DNA of 6,170 bases from Dehalococcoidia bacterium (GTDB lineage Bacteria; Chloroflexota; Dehalococcoidia; Dehalococcoidales; Fen-1064). The stretch's first letter is position 1. Every line of letters begins with the position of its first letter. Location of the stretch: contig PMCB01000028.1 of NCBI GenBank assembly GCA_003153955.1, positions 1 through 6,170 of the forward strand. The letters run 5' to 3'. The position numbers and the translations under genes were made by a program. This document shows positions 1-5,892 of this stretch, piece by piece. The notes below the pieces were generated by a model, which ran no database searches, was not told the origin of the DNA, and worked only from the letters and a program-made list of their open reading frames with translations.

Positions 1-29
1 AAATTTAGAACCTATTTTGATTAAGGGGT

Positions 30-75
30 ACTGACAAAATCGCTGAACAATTAGACTGACATAATCGCTGGACAA
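30..75. repeat. Two 21-bp near-identical direct repeats, possible insertion sequence end
   Basis: Bases 30-50 and 55-75 are the same 21-bp unit with two differences. It reads ACTGACAnAATCGCTGnACAA, and the copies start 25 bp apart. Read on the minus strand, each copy begins TGTYCAGCGATT and ends GTCAGT. Some IS21-family elements have ends that start with TG (finish CA on the other strand) and carry several internal copies of the terminal sequence as transposase sites. On that reading the element's right tip would be near base 74 and its body would lie left of the window. No transposase coding sequence is visible in the 29 bases before the repeats. The repeat is directly visible; the IS assignment is inference. 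Alternatives are iterons or binding sites for an unrelated regulator. Confidence 0.4.
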
Positions 76-89
76 CAACATAGGCACTG

Positions 90-172
90 AATATCCGGTA
101 ATATCCGGATTAAATGAAATTATTATGAGGACGGGAATATTACCGGTATAATCTGTTTTCAAATACAAACAG
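90..172 (+). promoter_or_regulatory. Candidate promoter and operator region of the aldo/keto reductase gene
   Basis: A perfect TATAAT lies at 147-152, 93 bp before the start codon. The hexamer 18 bp upstream (123-128, TTATGA) is a poor -35, so the promoter may need an activator. Directly abutting the -10 is the right arm of a perfect 10-bp inverted repeat: CCGGTAATAT at 95-104 and ATATTACCGG at 137-146, with centres 42 bp apart, or about four helical turns. The left part also holds two direct copies of AATATCCGG (90-98 and 100-108). Just past the -10, CTGTTT (153-158) and AAACAG (167-172) form another dyad that would straddle the transcription start. The arrangement suits a regulator that loops or binds cooperatively. 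The regulator is unknown. Confidence 0.4.
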
Positions 173-245
173 CCAACCGGCGGTGAAACTGGCCCGAAGC
201 CTCCGAAGCAAGAATAATATTAATAGAGATTAGGGAGAGGTTACA

Positions 246-1217
246 ATGAAAACAAGAAAACTCGGTGCTACGCCTCTGAATCTTTCCGTGGTGGGTATCG
301 GCACCTGGCCGATGGCAGGTACGGACAGGTTCGGTTGGGGGCCGCAAGATGACAATGTTTCAATCAACACGATTCATCGCGCCGTCGAACTGGGTGTAAA
401 CTGGATAGACACCGCCCCGATTTACGGAGTGGGACACGCCGAAGAAGTGGTGGGGAAAGCACTAAAAGGGTTGTCGAAAAAGCCCCTGGTTGCCACCAAA
501 GCTCAATTTATGTGGAAACCGGACAAAACAACGATACTGGTACGTCTTGACCGGGAAAGGGTGCGCCAGCAATGCGAACTGAGTATGGAAAGGCTGGGCA
601 TAGATTTCATCGATATGTACATGATTCATTGGCCGGACCCGATCGCCTACGTTGAAGAAGCCTGGGAAACCCTGGCTGAACTGGTAAAGGAAGGTAAAGT
701 CGGTTATATCGGCGTCTCCAATTTCTCGATAGAACAATTGGAGATGGTAAAGCCGATCCATCCGGTGGCATTCCTGGAACCGCCCTACAGCATGCTGGAA
801 CGCGGCGCGGAAAACGGGCTGCTGGAATATTGCGGGCAAAACAACATCGGGGTGATCACTTACAGTTCTTTACAGCAGGGACTACTGGCCGGCGGCGCCA
901 TCGATATTAATAAATTGACGCCGAAAGACGTGCGGCGCACCAGCCCGCATTTCAAAGAGCCCGAGTACGGCATCAACCTTAAACTGGGGCCGCAATTAGC
1001 CGCTTTTTCCAATCGATCAGGCCATACCGCCGCACAACTGGGACTTGCATGGAACCTGAGACGGCCGGAGGTAACCTCAGCGATCACCGGCCCCAGAACC
1101 CCGGCCGAAATCGAAGACAGCAGCAAAGCCGCGGATTGGCAATTGACGCCGGAAGACATTGCCGCCGTGGAAAAGATACTGACCGGGCGGCAAGAGTCAC
1201 TAAAAGCGGCAGGATGA
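246..1217 (+). CDS. Aldo/keto reductase family oxidoreductase
   Basis: The product is a 323-residue NAD(P)H-dependent cytoplasmic oxidoreductase of the aldo/keto reductase superfamily, which folds as a TIM barrel and interconverts carbonyls and alcohols. The catalytic tetrad is visible: Asp55 and Tyr60 (in IDTAPIYG), Lys85 (in VATKAQ) and His128 (in MIHWPDP). The strand motif GVSNF is at 156-160. The C-terminal cofactor-phosphate loop is AITGPRTPAEIEDS (279-292). The length is normal for the family. The start is supported by a GGGAGAGG ribosome site at 233-240, five bases before the ATG. One oddity is residue 178: related enzymes usually have Gln there (QPPYSxLER), where it contacts the nicotinamide, but here it is Glu. 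The gene is monocistronic, with its own promoter region and a terminator behind it. The substrate cannot be told from sequence. Confidence 0.93.
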   Translation: MKTRKLGATPLNLSVVGIGTWPMAGTDRFGWGPQDDNVSINTIHRAVELGVNWIDTAPIYGVGHAEEVVGKALKGLSKKPLVATKAQFMWKPDKTTILVRLDRERVRQQCELSMERLGIDFIDMYMIHWPDPIAYVEEAWETLAELVKEGKVGYIGVSNFSIEQLEMVKPIHPVAFLEPPYSMLERGAENGLLEYCGQNNIGVITYSSLQQGLLAGGAIDINKLTPKDVRRTSPHFKEPEYGINLKLGPQLAAFSNRSGHTAAQLGLAWNLRRPEVTSAITGPRTPAEIEDSSKAADWQLTPEDIAAVEKILTGRQESLKAAG

Positions 1218-1252
1218 TATCCAGCGCTGAGCTTTTTATAAGGGAATTAGTA

Positions 1253-1282
1253 AAAAGAGGCCAGATTAATCCGGCCTCTTTT
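1253..1282. terminator. Bidirectional intrinsic terminator between convergent genes
   Basis: AAAAGAGGCC (1253-1262) and GGCCTCTTTT (1273-1282) are perfect 10-bp complementary arms around a 10-base loop that itself contains the palindrome GATTAATC. The stem has a GC core, with an A-run on one side and a T-run on the other, so it can end transcription from both sides. It lies 35 bp past the aldo/keto reductase stop and 25 bp past the stop of the minus-strand binding-protein gene. Confidence 0.9.
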
Positions 1283-1307
1283 ATAATTGATATTTCCGTT
1301 GTTCTGC

Positions 1308-2984
1308 CTAGTGTCCCATTGACTTCTTCAGTTTTTGGTCGATCCAGAACCGCGAGGTGTAGAACGATAGGCTTTGCGGACTGCGTGAAATCGAACCGAA
1401 CTGGCCGGAATAACCCTTGAGCCACGGCTGAGCAATGGAATATTTAACCGGATTCATCAGGGAGATAGCAAAATGCTGCCGGGCAACATATTCATTTGCC
1501 TCGATTAATATTTTCTTGACTTCAGCTTCGGTTGTCGCTTTGATGGCCCGCGGATAAAAACTGTCCATCACCGGGTCGCTGACTTTCAATTGCGGTGTGC
1601 CGGAGGAATTGGTACAAAAACGGGTGAGTTGGCGCAGCGGTTCATGGCCGGTGCCAAGAGAGCCGCCGGCGCGGGCAGCCATCTGGTCGTGTTTCTGCTC
1701 GGTCTGAATAAAAGCCACCAGGGCGGCTGATTCCATCGGCCGGATTTCCATGTCGATGCCCACCTGGGAAAGATACAACTTAACAATTTTTAACAGCTCT
1801 AAGTCCGCGGCGATATCAGCCACGATATTAGTCTTAAATCCGTTGGGATAACCGGCTTCGGCTAACAGTTTTTTAGACATCGCCGGGTTATAGGCATATT
1901 CGTCCTTGAGGTCTTGCGGCCACTGCTCGAACGGCCATGCCCAACCCTTCATATACCGTGAAGTGATTGAAGATGGATAAGGTTCGACCGCGCCTTCGTA
2001 ATAATTTTTGGCGATGGCCGGTAAATCGATTGCCATCTGCATCGCCTTGCGGACCCTGATATCATTGAACGGTTTTACATCGTTTCTCGGGTCCAGCGTT
2101 GTGGTGGAATCAGGATGGGCGACGATCAGCATCTCCGGATTAGTCTTCTTGATTTGCATGGCCTGGGCTGCGGAGATATGGTCGATGACGTCAACCTTGC
2201 CGGCACGCAGAGCTTCCAGCGCATCCGCTTCGCCCGGGATGACCAGAACCTTCAGTGTATCGACGTAGGGGAGTTTATTTTGCGGGTGGCGTTCGTCATG
2301 GCCCCAATAATTGGGGTTCTTCACCAATGTCGCGGAAGAACCACTGACGAATTCCTTCAACATAAAAGGGCCGGTGCCGATAGCATGATGCCAATCATCG
2401 AGGTTTCCCCATTTCTCTATCGATTCCCGGGCCTCGATTGCCGCCGTCGGGCTATGAACCGTCACGACGGTTTCTGAGATAAATTCGGGATTCGGCGTCT
2501 TCCACTTTAAAACAACGGTGTATTTATCCGTTGCGGTGACGGATATCAGATCTTTATAAGCGCTGACGTTGCCGTGATACGGGGCAGGTTTGGTAAAACC
2601 GCTGCCCAGCCCGTATAGCCGGTGGTAGTGATATTCAACATCATAAGCCGTAAACTCGCGGCCGCTGACCGGGGGGATATCCTGCCAGTTAATCCCCTTG
2701 CGGATATGCACTACCATAGTGTCCGGCGCGGGGAACTCCCAGCTTTCTGCGAGTAAACCTTTTAAATATTGTTTGGGGGGTACTCCCTTGAAATCGTAAA
2801 TCGCCGGGTCCAGAATCCAATCTTCGGCAAACAGTCTTTCCATCCAACCGGAATATATCTGTGTAATATGGTCGCTATGAATCGGGTCTAAATTCGAAGG
2901 GTTGGTCGTGCTGCGGATAACCATTTCCCCGCCGTATTGCGGCTCGCCCAGTTTGTCCCACCATTTTCCGGCCTGTTTTTTCAT
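1308..2984 (-). CDS. ABC transporter solute-binding protein, family 5 (oligopeptide/nickel type), without signal peptide
   Basis: The protein has 558 residues and matches the SBP_bac_5 family, the ligand-capturing subunits of dipeptide, oligopeptide, nickel and glycoside ABC importers. The hallmarks are YGGEMVIR near residue 17 with NLDP at 31-34, the signature GTGPFMLKEF...NPNYWG (203-228), FNDIRVRKAMQMAID (306-320) and YNPAMSKKLLAEAGYPNGF (365-383). The length is complete for the family. The start is firm: a minus-strand AAGGAG lies at 2990-2995, five bases before the ATG. An in-frame TAA (3021-3023) comes 13 codons upstream, with no ATG, GTG or TTG between. The N-terminus (MKKQAGKWWDKLGEPQYGG) has no hydrophobic stretch and no lipobox Cys, so a Sec or lipoprotein signal is absent, although family members normally act outside the membrane. 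No permease or ATPase gene is adjacent. The ligand is unknown. Confidence 0.9.
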   Translation of the reverse strand: MKKQAGKWWDKLGEPQYGGEMVIRSTTNPSNLDPIHSDHITQIYSGWMERLFAEDWILDPAIYDFKGVPPKQYLKGLLAESWEFPAPDTMVVHIRKGINWQDIPPVSGREFTAYDVEYHYHRLYGLGSGFTKPAPYHGNVSAYKDLISVTATDKYTVVLKWKTPNPEFISETVVTVHSPTAAIEARESIEKWGNLDDWHHAIGTGPFMLKEFVSGSSATLVKNPNYWGHDERHPQNKLPYVDTLKVLVIPGEADALEALRAGKVDVIDHISAAQAMQIKKTNPEMLIVAHPDSTTTLDPRNDVKPFNDIRVRKAMQMAIDLPAIAKNYYEGAVEPYPSSITSRYMKGWAWPFEQWPQDLKDEYAYNPAMSKKLLAEAGYPNGFKTNIVADIAADLELLKIVKLYLSQVGIDMEIRPMESAALVAFIQTEQKHDQMAARAGGSLGTGHEPLRQLTRFCTNSSGTPQLKVSDPVMDSFYPRAIKATTEAEVKKILIEANEYVARQHFAISLMNPVKYSIAQPWLKGYSGQFGSISRSPQSLSFYTSRFWIDQKLKKSMGH

Positions 2985-3004
2985 AAAATCTCCTTTCCTG
3001 ACAG

Positions 3005-3017
3005 AACAATTATTGTT
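3005..3017. promoter_or_regulatory. 13-bp palindrome in front of the solute-binding-protein gene
   Basis: AACAAT-T-ATTGTT is a perfect palindrome with 6-bp arms, ten bases upstream of the binding-protein ribosome site on the minus strand. The form (ACAAT/ATTGT halves) is similar to operators of some MarR-family proteins such as OhrR, and a MarR gene lies divergently 355 bp away. The symmetry is seen directly; its use as an operator is inference. Confidence 0.35.
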
Positions 3018-3032
3018 GTATTAAGACAGATT

Positions 3033-3061
3033 ATTTACCGCCGTCTTCGCGGAAGGTAAAT
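3033..3061 (-). promoter_or_regulatory. Stem-loop in the leader of the solute-binding-protein gene
   Basis: ATTTACC (3033-3039) pairs with GGTAAAT (3055-3061), and the inner CCG (3041-3043) pairs with CGG (3050-3052) around a six-base loop. In the minus-strand transcript this hairpin lies about 50 bases upstream of the start codon. No T-run follows it, so it is not an ordinary terminator. It may be a leader structure or an operator dyad. Confidence 0.4.
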
Positions 3062-3074
3062 CATTATCAATTCT

Positions 3075-3132
3075 GAAGTTTATTCCACCTGGATGACTTG
3101 CCAGTATTTTCCGCAGGTCAACCCTAAACTTC
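3075..3132 (-). promoter_or_regulatory. Nested two-stem structure in the leader of the solute-binding-protein gene
   Basis: The outer arms GAAGTTTA (3075-3082) and TAAACTTC (3125-3132) are perfectly complementary over 8 bp. Inside them TGACTTGC (3094-3101) and GCAGGTCA (3113-3120) pair at seven of eight positions, with an 11-base loop. In the minus-strand transcript this gives a stem, internal loop, stem and loop of 58 bases, followed by the hairpin at 3061-3033. Such nesting is typical of structured leaders, but I do not recognise a known riboswitch class. Paired protein-binding dyads are the alternative. Confidence 0.35.
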
Positions 3133-3210
3133 CTGCGATGATGCCGCGTGGCTACTAATGATAGAAATAAATTATCTCAACATCCTAATATTGTATGTTT
3201 ATACGCACAT

Positions 3211-3261
3211 ATGGTATAGTATTCAGTATCGAATATAGCAGATTAAGGTGCAGTATACCAT
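3211..3261. promoter_or_regulatory. Inverted repeat overlapping the divergent promoter region
   Basis: ATGGTATA (3211-3218) and TATACCAT (3254-3261) are perfect 8-bp inverted copies with centres 43 bp apart. The right arm overlaps the candidate minus-strand -10 box (3252-3257). The left arm overlaps a TATAGT (3215-3220) that could be a weak plus-strand -10, with TTGTAT 18 bp upstream (3191-3196). Between the arms TATTC (3220-3224) and GAATA (3231-3235) form a smaller dyad. The spacing would suit DNA looping or a pair of mirrored promoters. Confidence 0.35.
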
Positions 3262-3281
3262 CGGTTTTTACTCTTTGTCAA
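3252..3281 (-). promoter_or_regulatory. Candidate sigma70-type promoter for the solute-binding-protein gene
   Basis: On the minus strand, TTGACA (complement of 3276-3281, a perfect -35) is followed after 18 bp by TATACT (complement of 3252-3257, one change from TATAAT). Transcription would start near 3245, giving a leader of about 260 bases before the binding-protein start codon. That leader contains the two foldable elements at 3132-3075 and 3061-3033. Confidence 0.5.
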
Positions 3282-3321
3282 ATAGAACAAGTGCCGTAAT
3301 CGATATTCGCATTGCACAATT

Positions 3322-3353
3322 TTATCACGGGCTGACATTAATTATCGTGATAA
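3322..3353. promoter_or_regulatory. Inverted repeat just upstream of the MarR-family gene, candidate autoregulatory site
   Basis: TTATCACG (3322-3329) and CGTGATAA (3346-3353) are perfect 8-bp inverted copies separated by 16 bp, ending five bases before the regulator's ribosome site (3359-3364). MarR-type proteins commonly repress their own genes from dyads in this position. As RNA the same arms could form a hairpin next to the ribosome site. No convincing -35/-10 pair is visible immediately upstream. Confidence 0.4.
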
Positions 3354-3371
3354 TAAAAGAGGGGTTAGAAG

Positions 3372-3836
3372 ATGGTTTTTGAGGATAATAAAATTCGCAA
3401 TCGGCACATGCAAGCCCGGCAATTATTAGGCAGGGCAAGACGTTTGATGCTTTATGCCAGAAACAAAGAACTGGCGCCGTACCATATTTCTTCCAACCAG
3501 GCATTCCTTTTGTTCGTCCTTTATTATCACAGCCATAATCATCCGGACCACAAGATAACACTAGCAGAATTATCTCAACAGACCGACCGGGAGAAAAATA
3601 CTATATCCCTGCAAATGACGACGATGGAAAAAGACGGACTGGTCAAAAAGATCCGGGAAGTTCCCAAATCAAACCAGTTGAGTTTTGAGTTGACCGAGAA
3701 AGGTCTCGATGCTTTCCACAAAAGTAAAGACTGGAAGACAGATAAAGCTATCATGTCGGCTTTGTCCAAAGAAGAAATTGACCTTTTTATGGCCTTGCTG
3801 AAAAAAATCATCAAGAAAGCCGAAAAATACCAATAA
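3372..3836 (+). CDS. MarR-family winged-helix transcriptional regulator
   Basis: The product is a 154-residue cytoplasmic DNA-binding protein, expected to act as a dimer that binds palindromic operators and releases them on binding a small aromatic, acidic or oxidised ligand. An N-terminal helical arm (about 10-30) leads into the winged helix. ITLAELSQQTDREKNTISLQ (62-81) covers the helix-turn-helix, and MEKDGLVKKI (85-94) follows. The wing is at about 95-107 and ends in the family signature LTEKG (107-111). The C-terminal helices (133-152) complete the dimerisation domain. The length is typical. The start has GAGGGG at 3359-3364, seven bases upstream. The wing lacks the usual DxRD pair (it reads EVPKSNQ), so wing contacts may differ. 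Likely targets are the dyads before its own gene, the oxidoreductase gene and the divergent binding-protein gene (inference). Confidence 0.88.
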   Translation: MVFEDNKIRNRHMQARQLLGRARRLMLYARNKELAPYHISSNQAFLLFVLYYHSHNHPDHKITLAELSQQTDREKNTISLQMTTMEKDGLVKKIREVPKSNQLSFELTEKGLDAFHKSKDWKTDKAIMSALSKEEIDLFMALLKKIIKKAEKYQ

Positions 3837-3844
3837 ATCGCTTT

Positions 3845-3897
3845 TCAGCCACCGCGCAAAACCGTGGATAATACGGCTGATCCCGGAATAACCGGGA
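3845..3897 (+). other. Two stem-loops after the MarR-family gene
   Basis: TCAGCC (3845-3850) can pair with GGCTGA (3875-3880), and immediately after it TCCCGG (3881-3886) pairs with CCGGGA (3892-3897) across a five-base loop. Both stems are perfect 6-mers. Only TTT appears a few bases later (3902-3904), so this is at best a weak terminator for the regulator gene. If transcription continues into the oxidoreductase, it would instead form part of that gene's leader. Confidence 0.3.
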
Positions 3898-3945
3898 CCG
3901 GTTTAACAAGTACGCGCCGGACCTTCGTAAGCGGCAAATGTTTTT

Positions 3946-3987
3946 CTTGTGTTCAAACATAAGTTATTTACGTATGATAAATCATAC
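3946..3987 (+). promoter_or_regulatory. Tandem palindromes and candidate -10 box in front of the oxidoreductase gene
   Basis: GTATGAT-AA-ATCATAC (3972-3987) is a palindrome with perfect 7-bp arms. Centred 25 bp upstream is a second dyad of the same shape, CTTGTGTT-CA-AACATAAG (3946-3963), with 8-bp arms and one mismatch. The downstream palindrome contains TATGAT (3973-3978), a good -10 that would start transcription near 3985, about 20 bases before the start codon. The matching -35 is weak. A dimeric repressor on the downstream site would block RNA polymerase directly. The MarR-family protein encoded just upstream is the obvious candidate (inference). Confidence 0.5.
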
Positions 3988-4005
3988 AGACTTAAGGAGA
4001 AATTA

Positions 4006-5820
4006 ATGTCTGGCGGATACATGGGAAAACTGCTCTTCGTTAACCTTTCCACCGGAGAGATAGAAGAAGAACCACTCGACGAAAACATTTGCCGTAATTT
4101 TATCGGCGGCAACGGTATCGGGGCGAGGATGCTGTACAGCATGCAGAAAGGCGGAGTCGACCCACTCGGACCGGAAAATATGCTGGGGATTTTGACAGGG
4201 CCTTTCACCGGCACAATGGTGCCCCCGGGCTTGCGCTACATAGCCGTAGCCAAATCGCCGTTGACCGGCGGCTGGGGAGAAGCTAATTCCGGTGGGTTCT
4301 TCGGGCCAAACCTTAAATTCGCCGGCTGGGATGGGGTTTATTTCACCGGCATTTCGCCCAGGCCGGTATTTCTGCTCCTCGACGACGGTAAAGCCGAATT
4401 GAAAGACGCTGCTTACCTTTGGGGAAAAGACTCTTATGATACCGAAGATATCTTGATGGCTGAATACAAAGACTCACGCGTAATCTGTATCGGACCGGCC
4501 GGAGAGACACTTTCATTGATTTCCTGCATCATGACCAATCACGGCAGCGCCGCCGGGCGTTCCGGGCTGGGCGCGGTCATGGGTTCCAAGAAACTTAAGG
4601 CAGTGGTGGCTCGCGGCAACAAAGAAGTTGTTATCGCGGATAGAACCGCGGCCCAGAAATATATCGTAGCGCATATTAAAACCCTGAAAGAAGTCAATCC
4701 GCACACCGGTTTATCGCCGATGGAAAAACAGCAGAAATACGGCACCAGTTTCACTACTTTTAATGCAGCTCACAGCGGCGATGCCCCGGTCAAGAACTGG
4801 GGCGGTATTGGAGTGGTTGATTTTCCCGACCGCGCCGGCCTGCACCCGGATGTTTTCGCCGGCATGGTGGAAAAGGGACACGGCTGCTGGCACTGTCCAA
4901 TACGCTGCAAAGCCCTGATGAAAGCAGGCGAAGGCGAATATAAATACGCTGCCGGTATCCACCGTCCGGAATACGAAACGGCCACATCCTTCGGCACATT
5001 GTGCCTCAACGGCAATACGGATTCGATTGTCATGATCAATGACATCTGCAACCGGGCAGGTATCGATACCATCTCCGGCGGCTCGATTATGGCTTTTGCT
5101 ATCGAACTATATGAAAACGGAATATTGACGCAGAAAGATACGGAAGGCATCGACCTGCGGTGGGGCAATCATCAGGCAATAGTGGCAATGACCCGGAAAA
5201 TGTGCAACCGGGAAGGCGTGGGCGATATTCTGGCCAACGGCGTCAAACGGGCGTCCGAAATCATCGGAAAAGGCTCCGGGCAATTTGCGATGCACATCGG
5301 CGGGCAGGAAGTGGCGATGCATGACCCGAAAGTAATGTCGCCCGGACTCCAGGGGAGTCCTGCGGCGCGCTACAAAATGGATGCCACCCCTGGCCGGCAT
5401 ACTACGCTCTTCGGCCCTTACAGTTTTATTAATACCCATTTCCTCAACGTGACCGGATTGTGCCACTTCGGGCGTTGGCCGGAAAATGAGGAATTAATGG
5501 TCGGGGTTTTTAAAGCGGTTACCGGCTGGGACTACAGCTGGGAAGACATGCTCAAAACAGGGGAACGCATCGTCGATATGCGCCACGTGTTCAATCTGCG
5601 TGAAGGCATCTGCGAATTGAACTGGCAAGTGCCGCCGCGCATCATCGGCAATCCGCCGCAGACAACCGGGCCGCTGGCCGGGGTGACGGCAGATATCGAC
5701 GCGCAAATCTATTGGGGCATGGGTTATCTGGATTGGGATCGTTTCACTACCAAGCCCAGTAAAACCAAACTGCTTTCTCTGGGCGGTATGGATGATGTCG
5801 CGAAAGATTTATGGCACTAA
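4006..5820 (+). CDS. aor: Aldehyde ferredoxin oxidoreductase, tungsten/molybdenum bis-pterin family
   Basis: The 604-residue cytoplasmic enzyme belongs to the AOR family, which oxidises aldehydes to carboxylic acids with ferredoxin as electron acceptor, using a tungsten (or molybdenum) bis-pterin and a [4Fe-4S] cluster. The N-terminal domain opens with GKLLFVNLSTGEIEEE, followed by FIGGNGIGARML. The pterin-binding segments include SPLTGGWGEANSGGFFG and the AGRSGLGAVMGSKKLKAV stretch. Cluster ligands are Cys294, Cys297 and Cys301 (CWHCPIRC) and Cys486 (TGLCHF). PEYET (321-325) and DATPGRHT around His465 lie in the active-site half. The length matches Pyrococcus furiosus AOR (605). An in-frame ATG lies at 3949, but the start at 4006 has AAGGAG (3994-3999) at ideal spacing and gives the normal N-terminus. 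Both pterin motifs carry Asn where P. furiosus AOR has Asp (residues 349 and 481). The substrate is unknown. Confidence 0.93.
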   Translation: MSGGYMGKLLFVNLSTGEIEEEPLDENICRNFIGGNGIGARMLYSMQKGGVDPLGPENMLGILTGPFTGTMVPPGLRYIAVAKSPLTGGWGEANSGGFFGPNLKFAGWDGVYFTGISPRPVFLLLDDGKAELKDAAYLWGKDSYDTEDILMAEYKDSRVICIGPAGETLSLISCIMTNHGSAAGRSGLGAVMGSKKLKAVVARGNKEVVIADRTAAQKYIVAHIKTLKEVNPHTGLSPMEKQQKYGTSFTTFNAAHSGDAPVKNWGGIGVVDFPDRAGLHPDVFAGMVEKGHGCWHCPIRCKALMKAGEGEYKYAAGIHRPEYETATSFGTLCLNGNTDSIVMINDICNRAGIDTISGGSIMAFAIELYENGILTQKDTEGIDLRWGNHQAIVAMTRKMCNREGVGDILANGVKRASEIIGKGSGQFAMHIGGQEVAMHDPKVMSPGLQGSPAARYKMDATPGRHTTLFGPYSFINTHFLNVTGLCHFGRWPENEELMVGVFKAVTGWDYSWEDMLKTGERIVDMRHVFNLREGICELNWQVPPRIIGNPPQTTGPLAGVTADIDAQIYWGMGYLDWDRFTTKPSKTKLLSLGGMDDVAKDLWH

Positions 5821-5892
5821 AAACCTGAAATATTTTATTTCTTCTCTATCACCGGCAGTGACTTAAAAATAAAATCTAAAAGGAAGGCAAAA

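Noticed and set aside
194..209. Two copies of CCGAAGC nine bases apart in the aldo/keto reductase leader
   Set aside because: The unit is short and isolated and has no further copies nearby.
159..347. A 62-codon minus-strand frame over the aldo/keto reductase start
   Set aside because: It covers the ribosome site and first codons of a well-supported gene and has no convincing start of its own.
1049..1425. Open frames on both strands across the aldo/keto reductase and binding-protein 3' ends
   Set aside because: They run through the bidirectional terminator and both real stop codons and resemble no known protein.
3949..4005. An upstream in-frame ATG that would add 19 residues to the oxidoreductase
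   Set aside because: It lacks a ribosome site, its codons run through the palindrome and -10 box, and the ATG at 4006 has AAGGAG at six-base spacing and gives the standard family N-terminus.
3837..4005. A molybdenum/tungsten-cofactor riboswitch before the oxidoreductase
   Set aside because: The idea fits the enzyme, but the spacer shows only two simple stems and I could not match the larger multi-stem Moco motif. The likely -10 also lies downstream of the stems.
4513..5706. Several open frames of 63-132 codons on the minus strand inside the oxidoreductase gene
   Set aside because: They lie opposite a clearly conserved coding region, show no recognisable domains and have the composition expected of shadow frames.
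5827..5841. AT-only palindrome GAAATA-TTT-TATTTC between the oxidoreductase and aldolase genes
   Set aside because: Such AT dyads arise easily by chance. It has no GC stem to act as a terminator and no promoter boxes around it.
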